Assembly: GCA_040376705.1 (NCBI GenBank)
Contig: JBEIQE010000002.1
Span: 186,001-250,000 of the forward strand
Reading direction: 5' to 3'
Length of the DNA: 64,000 nucleotides
From: JBEIQE01 sp040376705
GTDB taxonomy: Bacteria; Pseudomonadota; Alphaproteobacteria; UBA2400
The position numbers were made by a program, and so were the translations under genes. The notes below the pieces were generated by a model. The model did not search any database. It was given only the letters and a program-made list of their open reading frames with translations, and was not told where the DNA came from. Within the stretch, counting starts at the first letter, position 1; each line of letters opens with the position of its first letter. Of the stretch, positions 56,041 to 63,747 are shown one piece after another.

Positions 56041-57933
56041 TTACGGATCAACGTAACAGATAAGTGGCAGCGGTGTGTTGCATGGCGTATCGGCCTGATG
56101 CCAGCGCTGCGCATCGGTGGTGGATGAGCTGCCGGAGCCGCCGGTGCTGGCAGCGGCCGATGATGTCCAGTTATTGCAGGTCGTGCCAGCGGTATGGCTG
56201 CCCCATGTGCTGGCGGCTGTCGTGCCAAGGCCGGTCCAGTACTGGAAGGTGCCCGCGAAGTAGTTGCTGGCAGCCCATGAGATAAGGTTGTTAGGCCCGT
56301 CAGAATCCGCCCCCACAGTGAGGGTGCCGCCCCCTGCCGTGAGCGAGCCTACGCGCGCGAATGCATAGGTACCCATAGGGATGAAGTTGCGGCCCGGTAG
56401 CCATGCATGCACATTCCCGGGCACCAGCTTGAGCGCGGCGAGTGCGGCGACCTGCCCTTTCCACAGGATGTTGACGGTAAGCTCGAGGTAGCACTTGGCA
56501 TCTGCACCCAGATTGCCACCAAGGTTGCCGGTCCAGGCGGTATTGGTGAGCACGATATAACCGCTGCCTGCAGGCGGGGTAGGCGGGCTGCCACTGGCGG
56601 TGGTCATGAGCGGGGTCATCCAGCCGCCACCATCGCAGAACTCAACAGCATTTAGATCGGTATTCCAGCGCATGGCGCCAGTGCGGGTGGCATCGCATAC
56701 CGGGCGCTGCAGGCTGGTGCCTTTGGCGCTGCGCAGGGCATCGGTCTTGCTGCCCAGATCAAGCGAGATACCGGCGGTGGGTGCTGCGCCGATGGCAAAG
56801 CTGTCATTGGCGAGATTGGCGTAAAGGGCATCACCGATATTCAGTGTGTTACTGGCGTTCACATTCACATTGGCGCCAATGCTGATGGTGCCCGAGAGGT
56901 TGCTGTGGCCAACAGCAGGGCCTGCAGAAGTGCCGATGGCTACATTATTATTACCCAGCACGTTTTGATACAGCGCCGAGGTGCCAACCGCGGTATTGCT
57001 GCTACCACTCTGGTTGGCAAACAGCGCGTAGTTGCCAATGGCCGCGTTGTTATTGCCAATGGTGAGGTAACGCAGGGCCTGTGCGCCATAAGCGGCATTC
57101 GCTCCGCCGGTATTGACCGTCTGCATGGCAAGCGCACCAAGGCCGGTGTTGTTCTGCCCGCTGCTGGTGCTGCTGCCCACGCCATGGCCGATGTAGAAGT
57201 TGAAGCTGGTGGCGCTATTGGTGCTGGCATCCTGCAGATCATCCAGCTCGCTGGCACCACTGTTGCCAGTGCTGCCCGCGGGCAGCAGGGCGGTGAGTAT
57301 GGCGAGGCGTCCGCTCTGTGCGGTGCTGGCCACGGTAGTAGCCCAGCCGCTGGAGGTGAGGTCCAGCTGCCAGCCACCCGCCAAACCGCGCGCAGTGGTG
57401 GCGGCAGCGGGTGCAGCCGGGTTGGCATCTTTATATAAAAAGCCACCCGCAGCGCCGATGCGGCCAATCACGCGGTCGGCCAGACGGTCGCTGATTTCAT
57501 GCCCGCCGGTGGTGAGGATAAGGCCGATCAGGCGGTCGCTGGCATCAGCGCCCACGGGCCCGGCATCCTGCCGTTGCACATAAAGCGTATAACTCTGGCC
57601 ATAGCTGTTGCGGTTGATGAAGCTGGCGGGCAGCAGCCCTGCGGCCTGAATGCTGGGAATGCTCACCGCACCGCTATCGCCATCTGTTACGCGCAACTGA
57701 ATGACATCGTTAATCGCGGGCATGAGCGGCAGGAGGTTGGCGTGCTGCGCGTTGATATGGCTTTGCGCAGCATAAGCCACGCTCTGGCTGTGCGAGGCCA
57801 GGGCATTGGCTTGCGAGAGCTGCGTAACCATGCCCATCATCTGCCACAGGCCTGAGAGCATGAGCCCGCTCATGCCTAAAGCGAAGGTCATTTCAAGGAG
57901 CGAGAAGCCGCGATGGATATGGTGCTTGGCCAT
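56041..57933 (-). CDS. PilV-like pilus-tip adhesin with YadA-head repeats and lectin-like tip
   Basis: A 630-aa protein. A short leader MAKHHIHRG is followed by G|FSLLEMTFALGMSGLML, a prepilin signature. Residues 85-170 match the PilV pattern (IQAAGLLPASFINRNSYGQSY; LILTTGGHEISDRLADRVIG; GAAGGFLY). Residues about 255-380 hold repeats such as GNNNAAIGNYALF, NTAVGTSALYQN and GNNNVAIGTSAG, as in YadA heads. Residues 455-630 look like a DUF1554 C-type-lectin fold (TNTAWTGNLGGNLGADAKC; end PLICYVDP). It likely forms an adhesive pilus tip. No shufflon recombinase is seen. Confidence 0.72.
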   Translation of the reverse strand: MAKHHIHRGFSLLEMTFALGMSGLMLSGLWQMMGMVTQLSQANALASHSQSVAYAAQSHINAQHANLLPLMPAINDVIQLRVTDGDSGAVSIPSIQAAGLLPASFINRNSYGQSYTLYVQRQDAGPVGADASDRLIGLILTTGGHEISDRLADRVIGRIGAAGGFLYKDANPAAPAAATTARGLAGGWQLDLTSSGWATTVASTAQSGRLAILTALLPAGSTGNSGASELDDLQDASTNSATSFNFYIGHGVGSSTSSGQNNTGLGALAMQTVNTGGANAAYGAQALRYLTIGNNNAAIGNYALFANQSGSSNTAVGTSALYQNVLGNNNVAIGTSAGPAVGHSNLSGTISIGANVNVNASNTLNIGDALYANLANDSFAIGAAPTAGISLDLGSKTDALRSAKGTSLQRPVCDATRTGAMRWNTDLNAVEFCDGGGWMTPLMTTASGSPPTPPAGSGYIVLTNTAWTGNLGGNLGADAKCYLELTVNILWKGQVAALAALKLVPGNVHAWLPGRNFIPMGTYAFARVGSLTAGGGTLTVGADSDGPNNLISWAASNYFAGTFQYWTGLGTTAASTWGSHTAGTTCNNWTSSAAASTGGSGSSSTTDAQRWHQADTPCNTPLPLICYVDP

Positions 57934-58110
57934 GACTTATCATGGCTAATAAAAACTCAGAAATGACGAATGCCAAACACCCTAGGGTAATCACTTTACC
58001 TATAAAAAGAATGGTATTTTGACGTTAAGCGTGTTGCATCTGCACAGGGCTTATCATCGGATAGGTTGTTATGGTGAACGGGTGTTTGCCATAGAAGATG
58101 CTGCAAAGCA

Positions 58111-58138
58111 AAAGGGCCGCTCGTGAGAGCGACCCTTT
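58111..58138 (-). terminator. terminator of the 17-kDa-like lipoprotein gene
   Basis: AAAGGGCCGCTC (58111-58122) pairs with GAGCGACCCTTT (58127-58138) around a four-base loop, with one mismatch. It lies 56 bases after the stop on the minus strand. Confidence 0.7.
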
Positions 58139-58162
58139 GTACTTAAGTATCGAGCAGTGGTT

Positions 58163-58210
58163 GATTACTGCTGAATCTGCCCTCAGCAGTAGATTACTGC
58201 TGAATCTGCC
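58163..58210 (-). repeat. tandem duplication at a gene 3' end
   Basis: The 19-base unit GATTACTGCTGAATCTGCC occurs at 58163-58181 and 58192-58210, a 29-base period. The downstream copy (in minus-strand terms) repeats the last codons (WQIQQ and stop) beyond the real stop of the lipoprotein gene. Confidence 0.85.
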
Positions 58211-58688
58211 AAGTGCCGTCCTGACCCTGGCAAGCGGTGCCATAGGCTGTCTGGGTGCGGCCACCGACAACGATGTTCTGCTGGAACTCGCGGCAGTAAG
58301 CACCGGCCTGTGAGTAGCCATCACGGGTGGTGGTGATGGTGCCGTTGTTGCCCGACTGGGGGTTGTTCCAGCGGATGGTCTGACCAACCGGTGCGGCATA
58401 GGCCTGATTCATGGCCTGACCTGCAGCAGCCTGATCGGCACGGTCGAGTGAGGCACCGATTTCGCTACCCGCAAAAGCACCGAGCAGGGTGCCGATGGCG
58501 GTTGCCGCAATGCGACCATCGCCTGAGCCGAACTGCGAACCGATAACGGCACCAGCACCGGCGCCGCCGAGCGTGCCGAAGGTCTGCTTGGTGCCCATGC
58601 CGCCAACGCCACCGTTCTGGCAACCAGCCAGGATGGAGAGAGCCATAACGGCAACAGCAAACTTGCTGCGAATCTTGAGAGTGGTCAT
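58194..58688 (-). CDS. 17 kDa surface-antigen-like lipoprotein (glycine zipper)
   Basis: A 164-aa protein starting at ATG 58688, the ATG with AGGA at the right distance; the one at 58697 touches it. The signal ends in a lipobox LSILAGC (Cys about residue 23). Residues 40-80 form a glycine-zipper 2TM segment (GTLGGAGAGAVIGSQFGSGDG; IGTLLGAFAGSEIGASLD). The C-terminal part (RWNNPQSGNNGTITTTRDG, CREFQQNIVVGGRTQTAYG, ACQGQDGTWQ) matches Rickettsia 17-kDa antigen-type proteins. It is outer-membrane-anchored. Confidence 0.88.
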   Translation of the reverse strand: MTTLKIRSKFAVAVMALSILAGCQNGGVGGMGTKQTFGTLGGAGAGAVIGSQFGSGDGRIAATAIGTLLGAFAGSEIGASLDRADQAAAGQAMNQAYAAPVGQTIRWNNPQSGNNGTITTTRDGYSQAGAYCREFQQNIVVGGRTQTAYGTACQGQDGTWQIQQ

Positions 58689-58874
58689 TATCGTCATCCT
58701 GAAAAACTTTCAGCACGCCCTAGTGGTGCTGTACGCCCCTACTATCGGAAGCTCCGGGGCTGGCGTCAAGCGGGTGCAGGGGGTAGAGACAATATGTCAT
58801 GATAAACTCTTGCAGAATCGGGCCAAAGCGCGGCTAATTGCGGCAAGCCGTCACACCTTGAGCAGGATTGTTTC

Positions 58875-59495
58875 ATGTCGTCCGTAACCAAATATGGTCC
58901 ACCCGTGCCGGAAGAGCCAAACCCGCTTGTGCTGTTCGGCCAATGGCTTGACGCCGCGCGTTCAAGTGAGCTGAACGATCCCGAGGCGATGGCGCTGGCC
59001 ACTGCGGCCCCCAGCGGCATGCCGTCAGTGCGCATGGTGCTGCTGAAGGAGCACGGCCCGCAGGGCTTTGTCTGGTACACCAATACACAAAGCCGCAAGG
59101 GCGAGCAGTTAGCAGCCAACGCGCAGGCTGCGCTGTTGTTCCATTGGAAGAGCCAGCGCCAGCAAATAAGGCTTGAAGGTACGGTAACGCCTGTAAGTGC
59201 GGCTGAGGCAGATGCCTATTTCGCCACGCGCAACCGCTTGGCGCAGGTGGGGGCCTGGGCCTCGCAGCAATCGCGCCCGTTAGCTTCACGTGAGGCTTTA
59301 AAGGCTGCGGTGGCCGAAATCGAAAAACGTTATGAAGGGCAGGCGGTGCCGCGCCCAGCCTATTGGTCGGGCTATTGCCTGCAGCCCTTATATATGGAGT
59401 TCTGGCAGGAACAGGCTTTCCGCCTGCATGACCGTGTTATATACACGCGCAAAACCGTAACAGATATGTGGACCCATGCTCGCCTCTTTCCTTGA
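58875..59495 (+). CDS. pdxH: pyridoxamine 5'-phosphate oxidase
   Basis: A 206-aa FMN enzyme that makes pyridoxal 5'-phosphate, the last step of vitamin B6 synthesis and salvage. It has PEAMALATAAPSGMPSVRMVLLK (about residues 37-58, FMN-binding RMVLLK), QGFVWYTNTQSRKGEQLAAN, FHWKSQRQQIRLEG and the C-terminal FWQEQAFRLHDRVIYTR. Length is normal. It overlaps the metal exporter gene by 20 bases. Confidence 0.93.
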   Translation: MSSVTKYGPPVPEEPNPLVLFGQWLDAARSSELNDPEAMALATAAPSGMPSVRMVLLKEHGPQGFVWYTNTQSRKGEQLAANAQAALLFHWKSQRQQIRLEGTVTPVSAAEADAYFATRNRLAQVGAWASQQSRPLASREALKAAVAEIEKRYEGQAVPRPAYWSGYCLQPLYMEFWQEQAFRLHDRVIYTRKTVTDMWTHARLFP

Positions 59496-60408
59496 TACCC
59501 AGATGACCAAAGAGCAGGTGCAGAAGCACGCGACCACTGCTGCGCTGGTGGTGGCTGTGCTGCTGGTGAGCATCAAGACCTTTGGCTATCTGGCCACCGG
59601 CTCGATCAGCTTGCTGTCATCCCTCGTTGATAGCGCCTCTGACGTGGTGGCTTCACTAATTACATATGTGGGCGTGCGTACGGCCCTGCGGCCCGCTGAT
59701 GAAGGCCACCGCTATGGCCATGGCAAGGCCGAGGCAATGGCGGCGCTGAGTACCGCTGCGTTCGTAGTGGGCTCAGCCACCTTCATGCTGATTGAGGCGA
59801 TTGGCCGGATGATCGAGCAACAGCCGGTTGAGCATAGCGCGCTGGGTATTGGCATCATGGTGGTTTCGATCGCGCTGACCTACGCGCTGATCAGGTTCCA
59901 GAAATACGTGGTGCAGCGCACCGGCAGCACCGCGATTGCGGCCGACAGCGTGCATTACGCGGCTGACTTTGCCCAGAACGGCGCGGTGATTGTGGCCTTG
60001 GGCCTGACCATGCTGACGGGCTACACGCTGATTGATGCTTTCTTTGGCGTGGCCATTGCCGGCTGGCTTATTTACAAGGTAGTGCCGGTTGCACGCGAAG
60101 CGATTGACATGCTGATGGACCATGAGCTGCCCGAGGCCGACCGTGAGAACATCAAGTCCATCGCGGGCCAGCATCCGCAGGTTTTAGGTGTGCACGACAT
60201 GCGCACGCGGCAGGCGGGCACAGATATTTTCATCGAGCTGCACCTTGAGTTCCAGCCCAGCATGCAGCTGCTGTATGTACACGCCATTGGCATGCAGATT
60301 GAGGAAGCCGTACGCCGCGATTACAAGGGCGCAGATGTGGTGATCCACTTCGACCCCGCAGGTGTTGAAGAACCCCGCCGCGACGACCAGATTGAGGCGC
60401 ATGGGTGA
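59476..60408 (+). CDS. fieF: cation diffusion facilitator (FieF/ZitB-like)
   Basis: A 310-aa divalent metal/proton antiporter that exports Zn2+ or Fe2+. Metal-site residues: Asp52 and Asp56 in SLVDSASDVVAS (helix 2), His160 and Asp164 in DSVHYAADFAQNG (helix 5), and the loop HRYGHGKAEAMAA. The set D-x-x-x-D/H-x-x-x-D is the FieF pattern. Six membrane helices are followed by a cytoplasmic domain (VLGVHDMRTRQAGTDIFIELHLEF). The convergent sigma/metal-sensor operon directly abuts its stop, suggesting a shared metal role. Confidence 0.88.
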   Translation: MLASFLDTQMTKEQVQKHATTAALVVAVLLVSIKTFGYLATGSISLLSSLVDSASDVVASLITYVGVRTALRPADEGHRYGHGKAEAMAALSTAAFVVGSATFMLIEAIGRMIEQQPVEHSALGIGIMVVSIALTYALIRFQKYVVQRTGSTAIAADSVHYAADFAQNGAVIVALGLTMLTGYTLIDAFFGVAIAGWLIYKVVPVAREAIDMLMDHELPEADRENIKSIAGQHPQVLGVHDMRTRQAGTDIFIELHLEFQPSMQLLYVHAIGMQIEEAVRRDYKGADVVIHFDPAGVEEPRRDDQIEAHG

Positions 60409-60921
60409 TTAGTCTTGAGGCGGCATTGGCGATGGGTGGTTGCCCCGATTGCCGCGCGGGCCACCATGCGGCGGGCCGCGCTCGAGAAAACCAGCCAGCT
60501 GATTGCGTCCTTCGGGCGACAGAGCCTGCGTGACCTGAAGCAGAACGCTTGAGATGTTGTGGTGCATCTGCTGGTCGAGCAGGGCAATATCGTCCAGTGC
60601 TTTGTTCAATTCGAGCGTATCGAGTGGCTGCGTTTTAATAGCGCTGGCGATCCTGAGCACAGCCGCCCTGAACTTCTCATGATGATTTTCCAGCCCTCTT
60701 GCATTCTCGCGGTAGATGCTTGTGACGCGCTGCCCGTCCTCAGGCCCTAACTCGCGGGCCAGAGCATTCACAATCCGCTCGGGGTTGGGCGGACCAGGCG
60801 GCGGCATATTCAGGCCCATGCCGTGATGCAGGAACGGGCCAGCCAGCAGGCCAAGCAGAAAAATATTGAGCCCCAGTGAGAAGATGAGGGTGATGGCCGT
60901 TTTTGATTTGAGGGTCTGCAT
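60409..60921 (-). CDS. periplasmic heavy-metal sensor (CnrX/Metal_resist-like)
   Basis: A 170-aa protein starting at ATG 60921 with CAGGAG upstream. One N-terminal membrane helix (AITLIFSLGLNIFLLGLLAGPFL) anchors it. The periplasmic part is helical with the pattern ERIVNALARELGPEDGQRVTSIY and HHEKFRAAVLRI, ALDDIALLDQQMHHNI, and a Pro/His/Gly-rich end (PHGGPRGNRGNHPS). This is the Spy/CnrX/ZraP type of metal-binding periplasmic protein. Together with the next two genes it gives a CnrX-Y-H-like unit. Confidence 0.72.
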   Translation of the reverse strand: MQTLKSKTAITLIFSLGLNIFLLGLLAGPFLHHGMGLNMPPPGPPNPERIVNALARELGPEDGQRVTSIYRENARGLENHHEKFRAAVLRIASAIKTQPLDTLELNKALDDIALLDQQMHHNISSVLLQVTQALSPEGRNQLAGFLERGPPHGGPRGNRGNHPSPMPPQD

Positions 60922-60923
60922 CG

Positions 60924-61238
60924 TTATTCTCCTGATCCGAGGTCGACGTAGGATTGCCATGTGCTGGCCAGCAGCAGGGTGCTGGGGCTGCTGGTTTGTG
61001 TATAGGGTGTATGCAGTGTATGGCCCGTAATAATGCCAAGCAGCAGCAGCGCCAGCGCGCCTGTAAGCCATGAGCGGTTATAAAGCTGGGTCAGCTCGAA
61101 GGGTGCGAGTGCCTGCGGCAGGCTGCGGGCCACGACCTGCTGCATGATGCGTGCTTGTAACGCCAGCTTGCGCTGTGCACCAAGGGGTAGGGCGGGGTCG
61201 TTAGCGCGCAGGAAGCCGGACAGATGATCGTGCTTCAT
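60924..61238 (-). CDS. putative anti-sigma factor (CnrY-like), 104 aa
   Basis: A 104-aa protein between sigma factor and sensor, coupled to the sigma gene (ATGA at 61235-61238) and two bases from the sensor gene. The N-terminal 60 residues are soluble and helical (LGAQRKLALQARIMQQVV), suited to sequester a sigma factor. A single membrane helix follows (WLTGALALLLLGIITGH), then a short periplasmic tail. Its place and topology fit a CnrY-type anti-sigma, though sequence identity cannot be judged. Confidence 0.65.
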   Translation of the reverse strand: MKHDHLSGFLRANDPALPLGAQRKLALQARIMQQVVARSLPQALAPFELTQLYNRSWLTGALALLLLGIITGHTLHTPYTQTSSPSTLLLASTWQSYVDLGSGE

Positions 61239-61885
61239 GATGAATACTCCTCCAGTTTGACTCCGAGAGAGTCGAGTCTCTTGCGCAGGCTTTTGCGTGC
61301 CCGCACCAATAGTGATTCAACCGCGCCATCCGAGAGGTGCATGGCGGCGGCAATCTCGCTCCCCCGCATCTCTTCAAAATACGACAGCACCACGGCAATC
61401 CGCTGGTTGACCGGTAATTGCGCCAGCAGGTCTTGCACCATCTGGCGGCGTTTGTTATCGCCGGTAATCTCGAAGGCATCTGGCTGGCGATCATGAATTT
61501 CCATCGCCTCTTCAAGCGGGGCGGGGCGCCAGCGCCGCCGCCGGATGCGGTCGATGCACAGGTTGGTCACCACGCGTGTGAGCCAGGTACGGATGCTGGC
61601 CTTGCCGACAACATCCCACGCATGCGCGCATTCCCAGAAACGCAGGAAAGTCTCTTGCGTGACCTCATCGGCATCGGCGCTGTTGTTGAGAATGCGCTGG
61701 GCGATGGCGAGGATGCGCTCGAGGTAGCGCTGGGTGAGCTGGGCAAAAGCCTCGTGCTGGCCGTCGTTGATAGCGGTTATCAGCTCGGTATCCGTAACGG
61801 TAGCCAGATCATGCTGGGTCATGGCAGGCGAGGGGATGGACAATTTGCGGGTCAGCCTTTGCAGGTCTACAGGCATTACACGCAT
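61235..61885 (-). CDS. ECF RNA polymerase sigma factor
   Basis: A 216-aa sigma factor. Region 2 (about residues 35-110) includes ELITAINDGQHEAFAQLTQRY, NNSADADEVTQETFLRFWE and WLTRVVTNLCIDRIRRRRW. Region 4 (about residues 145-200) includes LLAQLPVNQRIAVVLSYFEEM and the recognition helix IAAAMHLSDGAVESLLVRARKSL. It leads an operon with anti-sigma and periplasmic metal sensor, so metal stress is the likely trigger. It also has a 22-residue N-terminal extension; MTQHDL at residue 22 is a possible alternative start. Confidence 0.88.
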   Translation of the reverse strand: MRVMPVDLQRLTRKLSIPSPAMTQHDLATVTDTELITAINDGQHEAFAQLTQRYLERILAIAQRILNNSADADEVTQETFLRFWECAHAWDVVGKASIRTWLTRVVTNLCIDRIRRRRWRPAPLEEAMEIHDRQPDAFEITGDNKRRQMVQDLLAQLPVNQRIAVVLSYFEEMRGSEIAAAMHLSDGAVESLLVRARKSLRKRLDSLGVKLEEYSS

Positions 61886-62045
61886 AAGCCCGGCTTTTCC
61901 TGCGGATAATTTGAGGGTTTCGGTAAATATTCTTTTACCCGTAGGGAAGCACCGGGCCGGTGCGTGAATGGACTAGCCGGTATCAGCCAGAATGGCGGCC
62001 CGGAAGCCTATCGGGTTGGGCACTACAGGAAGTGGAGTAAAAGCC

Positions 62046-62867
62046 ATGACTAGTATCAGTTCCTCGACTGCAGCCTCGACCAGGCCCAGTCTGGAACAAT
62101 TGTTCAGCAAGCTGGACATCAACAAGGACAGTAAGGTCAGCAAGGATGAGTTTATTGCCGGTAAACCTTCTGAGGTTACCGACAGTCAAGCCGCCGAGCT
62201 GTTCAACAAGATCGACAGTGCCGGTACCGGGGCTGTGTCGTTGAGCGATTTTGAACAGGGGATGAAGCAGGCGCAGCCTGCCAATCTGCTGTCCAATATC
62301 GATGCGGATACGCTGCTTTCGCTGCTGGAGGAGCTGTCGCAGGATGGCACAACAGGTACGGCGCAGGCCAGTGGCCAGAGCGACCGCTTTAGCGAAATGT
62401 TCAAGAAGCTCGACAGCGATGGCGATGGTCAGCTGACCAAAGCCGAGTTTGTGGACGGGCGGCCTGAAGAGGTGAGCGAAGAGCAGGCTGCAGCGCTGTT
62501 CGATAAACTCGATACCGAGCAGACCGGTTCGCTGAGCTTTGATGACTTCAGCACGGCTATGGCAGCAAATGGCCCCAAAGGCCCGCCACCCGGTGGTCTA
62601 CCTCCGGCGATGATGGCTGAAGATGATGAGGACGATACAAGTGTTTCGGCCACATCCTCAACCGCCAGCAGCGGCCAGACCAGTCTGGAGGACCTGATCG
62701 CGCAGTTGCTCGAGCAGTTCACCAGCCAGTCTACAACGACAGCAGAAACCGCAAACGGCAGTTCGGCACAGGACTTCCTGAATGCACTGAAGTCTTATTC
62801 ATCAACCGCCGGGTATAGCAGTTATGCAGCCCAGTATAGCTCGTCGATGATTTCATCGATGATTTAA
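62046..62867 (+). CDS. EF-hand calcium-binding protein, 273 aa
   Basis: Starts at ATG 62046. Four EF-hand loops are visible: DINKDSKVSKDE (24-35), DSAGTGAVSLSD (57-68), DSDGDGQLTKAE (123-134) and DTEQTGSLSFDD (156-167). The third is canonical; the second and fourth lack several oxygen ligands. The C-terminal 100 residues are low-complexity, rich in Ser, Thr, Ala and Gln, ending in a Tyr/Ser-rich stretch (YSSYAAQYSSSMISSMI). No signal peptide. A calcium sensor or secreted protein are both possible. Confidence 0.78.
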   Translation: MTSISSSTAASTRPSLEQLFSKLDINKDSKVSKDEFIAGKPSEVTDSQAAELFNKIDSAGTGAVSLSDFEQGMKQAQPANLLSNIDADTLLSLLEELSQDGTTGTAQASGQSDRFSEMFKKLDSDGDGQLTKAEFVDGRPEEVSEEQAAALFDKLDTEQTGSLSFDDFSTAMAANGPKGPPPGGLPPAMMAEDDEDDTSVSATSSTASSGQTSLEDLIAQLLEQFTSQSTTTAETANGSSAQDFLNALKSYSSTAGYSSYAAQYSSSMISSMI

Positions 62868-62871
62868 GCGT

Positions 62872-62908
62872 AAGGCGAAGTATCTGATATCCTCGGGTAC
62901 TTCGCCTT
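62872..62908. terminator. bidirectional terminator
   Basis: An 11-base perfect stem AAGGCGAAGTA (62872-62882) / TACTTCGCCTT (62898-62908) between convergent genes. It overlaps the stop of the CxCC gene by one base. Confidence 0.75.
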
Positions 62909-63222
62909 TATGCTTCTTTCAGTTCATACCTTGCGCGCAGCATCAGGTCGTCTTCAAGGTATTCGCATAAATCACCAATATCGGCACCGGCGTCTGGCAC
63001 CAGCACGGCGCCTTTAACGCCCGCGCGGTCGTGCGCCCAATCGAGATAAAGGCTGTTGAGCGCATCGCGCAGCTCGTTGCGACCAGTACAGCATACGCAG
63101 CCCGTCAGCGAGAGCGCGCCCGCAGGCGGTGTAGCGGTATTGAGAATGACCTTAAAGCCGGGGTGCTGCGCGGCTGCCGCCTCGGGCGAGAGGCCGGGGA
63201 TGATGTAGAGGGGCAGGCGCAT
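62908..63222 (-). CDS. small CxCC protein resembling a piece of COG0523 metallochaperones
   Basis: A 104-aa protein next to zur, six bases after its stop. The motif SLTGCVCCTGRNELRDALNSL (about residues 38-58) is the metal-binding CxCC segment of CobW/COG0523 GTPases, followed by what could be the Asp-containing strand (GAVLVPDAG). The P-loop that should come first is missing: the N-terminus is RLPLYIIPGLSPEAAAAQHP. It may be a stripped-down zinc chaperone. The resemblance covers a short motif only. Confidence 0.6.
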   Translation of the reverse strand: MRLPLYIIPGLSPEAAAAQHPGFKVILNTATPPAGALSLTGCVCCTGRNELRDALNSLYLDWAHDRAGVKGAVLVPDAGADIGDLCEYLEDDLMLRARYELKEA

Positions 63223-63228
63223 GGCTGG

Positions 63229-63708
63229 CTAGGCAGCGCAGTTGCTGCACTGGCCCACAACCTCAACCACTGTACGCGTGGGTGTAAAACCATGCGCGGC
63301 GGCACTGCTGGTGAGGGTACGGTTGATTTTGCCTTCATCGAGCTCGACCACCGAGCGGCAGTCGTTGCAGATGAGAAACTGCAGGGCGTGCGTTTGCTCG
63401 GGATGCGGGCAACCGACATAGGCATTGAGGCTTTCGATGCGGTGCACGAGGCCCTCGGCCACCAGAAAATCAAGCGCGCGGTAAACCGAGAGCGGGGCCA
63501 GCTTCTTCTTGGCTTTTTTGTTCACGGCGTGTAGCACGTCATACGCGCCCTGCGCGTGATGGCTGCCCCAGAGTGCCTCCAAAACCTGTTCGCGTAACGG
63601 CGTAAGGCGTGTGCCCCGCGCCTCGCAAACGTGGCTGGCGGTATGCAGGGCACCCTCGATGCAGGCGCTGTGATCGTGCGTGGTTTTATGTTTGTGGTCT
63701 GAAGCCAT
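63229..63708 (-). CDS. zur: Fur-family regulator, Zur type
   Basis: A 159-aa winged-helix metal regulator. N-terminal DNA-binding part: RGTRLTPLREQVLEALWGSH, AYDVLHAVNKKAKKKLAPLSVYRALDFLVAEGLVHRI. The dimerisation part has two zinc-site pairs, CNDC (about residue 120) and the closing CSNC. A His-rich start (SDHKHKTTHDHSAC) adds metal ligands. These features favour Zur over Fur. Neighbour genes (CxCC protein) support zinc homeostasis. I see no clear Zur box in the 39-base divergent gap. Confidence 0.8.
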   Translation of the reverse strand: MASDHKHKTTHDHSACIEGALHTASHVCEARGTRLTPLREQVLEALWGSHHAQGAYDVLHAVNKKAKKKLAPLSVYRALDFLVAEGLVHRIESLNAYVGCPHPEQTHALQFLICNDCRSVVELDEGKINRTLTSSAAAHGFTPTRTVVEVVGQCSNCAA

Positions 63709-63747
63709 GGTGCGCCTCGTATAACAGAGACGGGGGACAGGAGCCAG

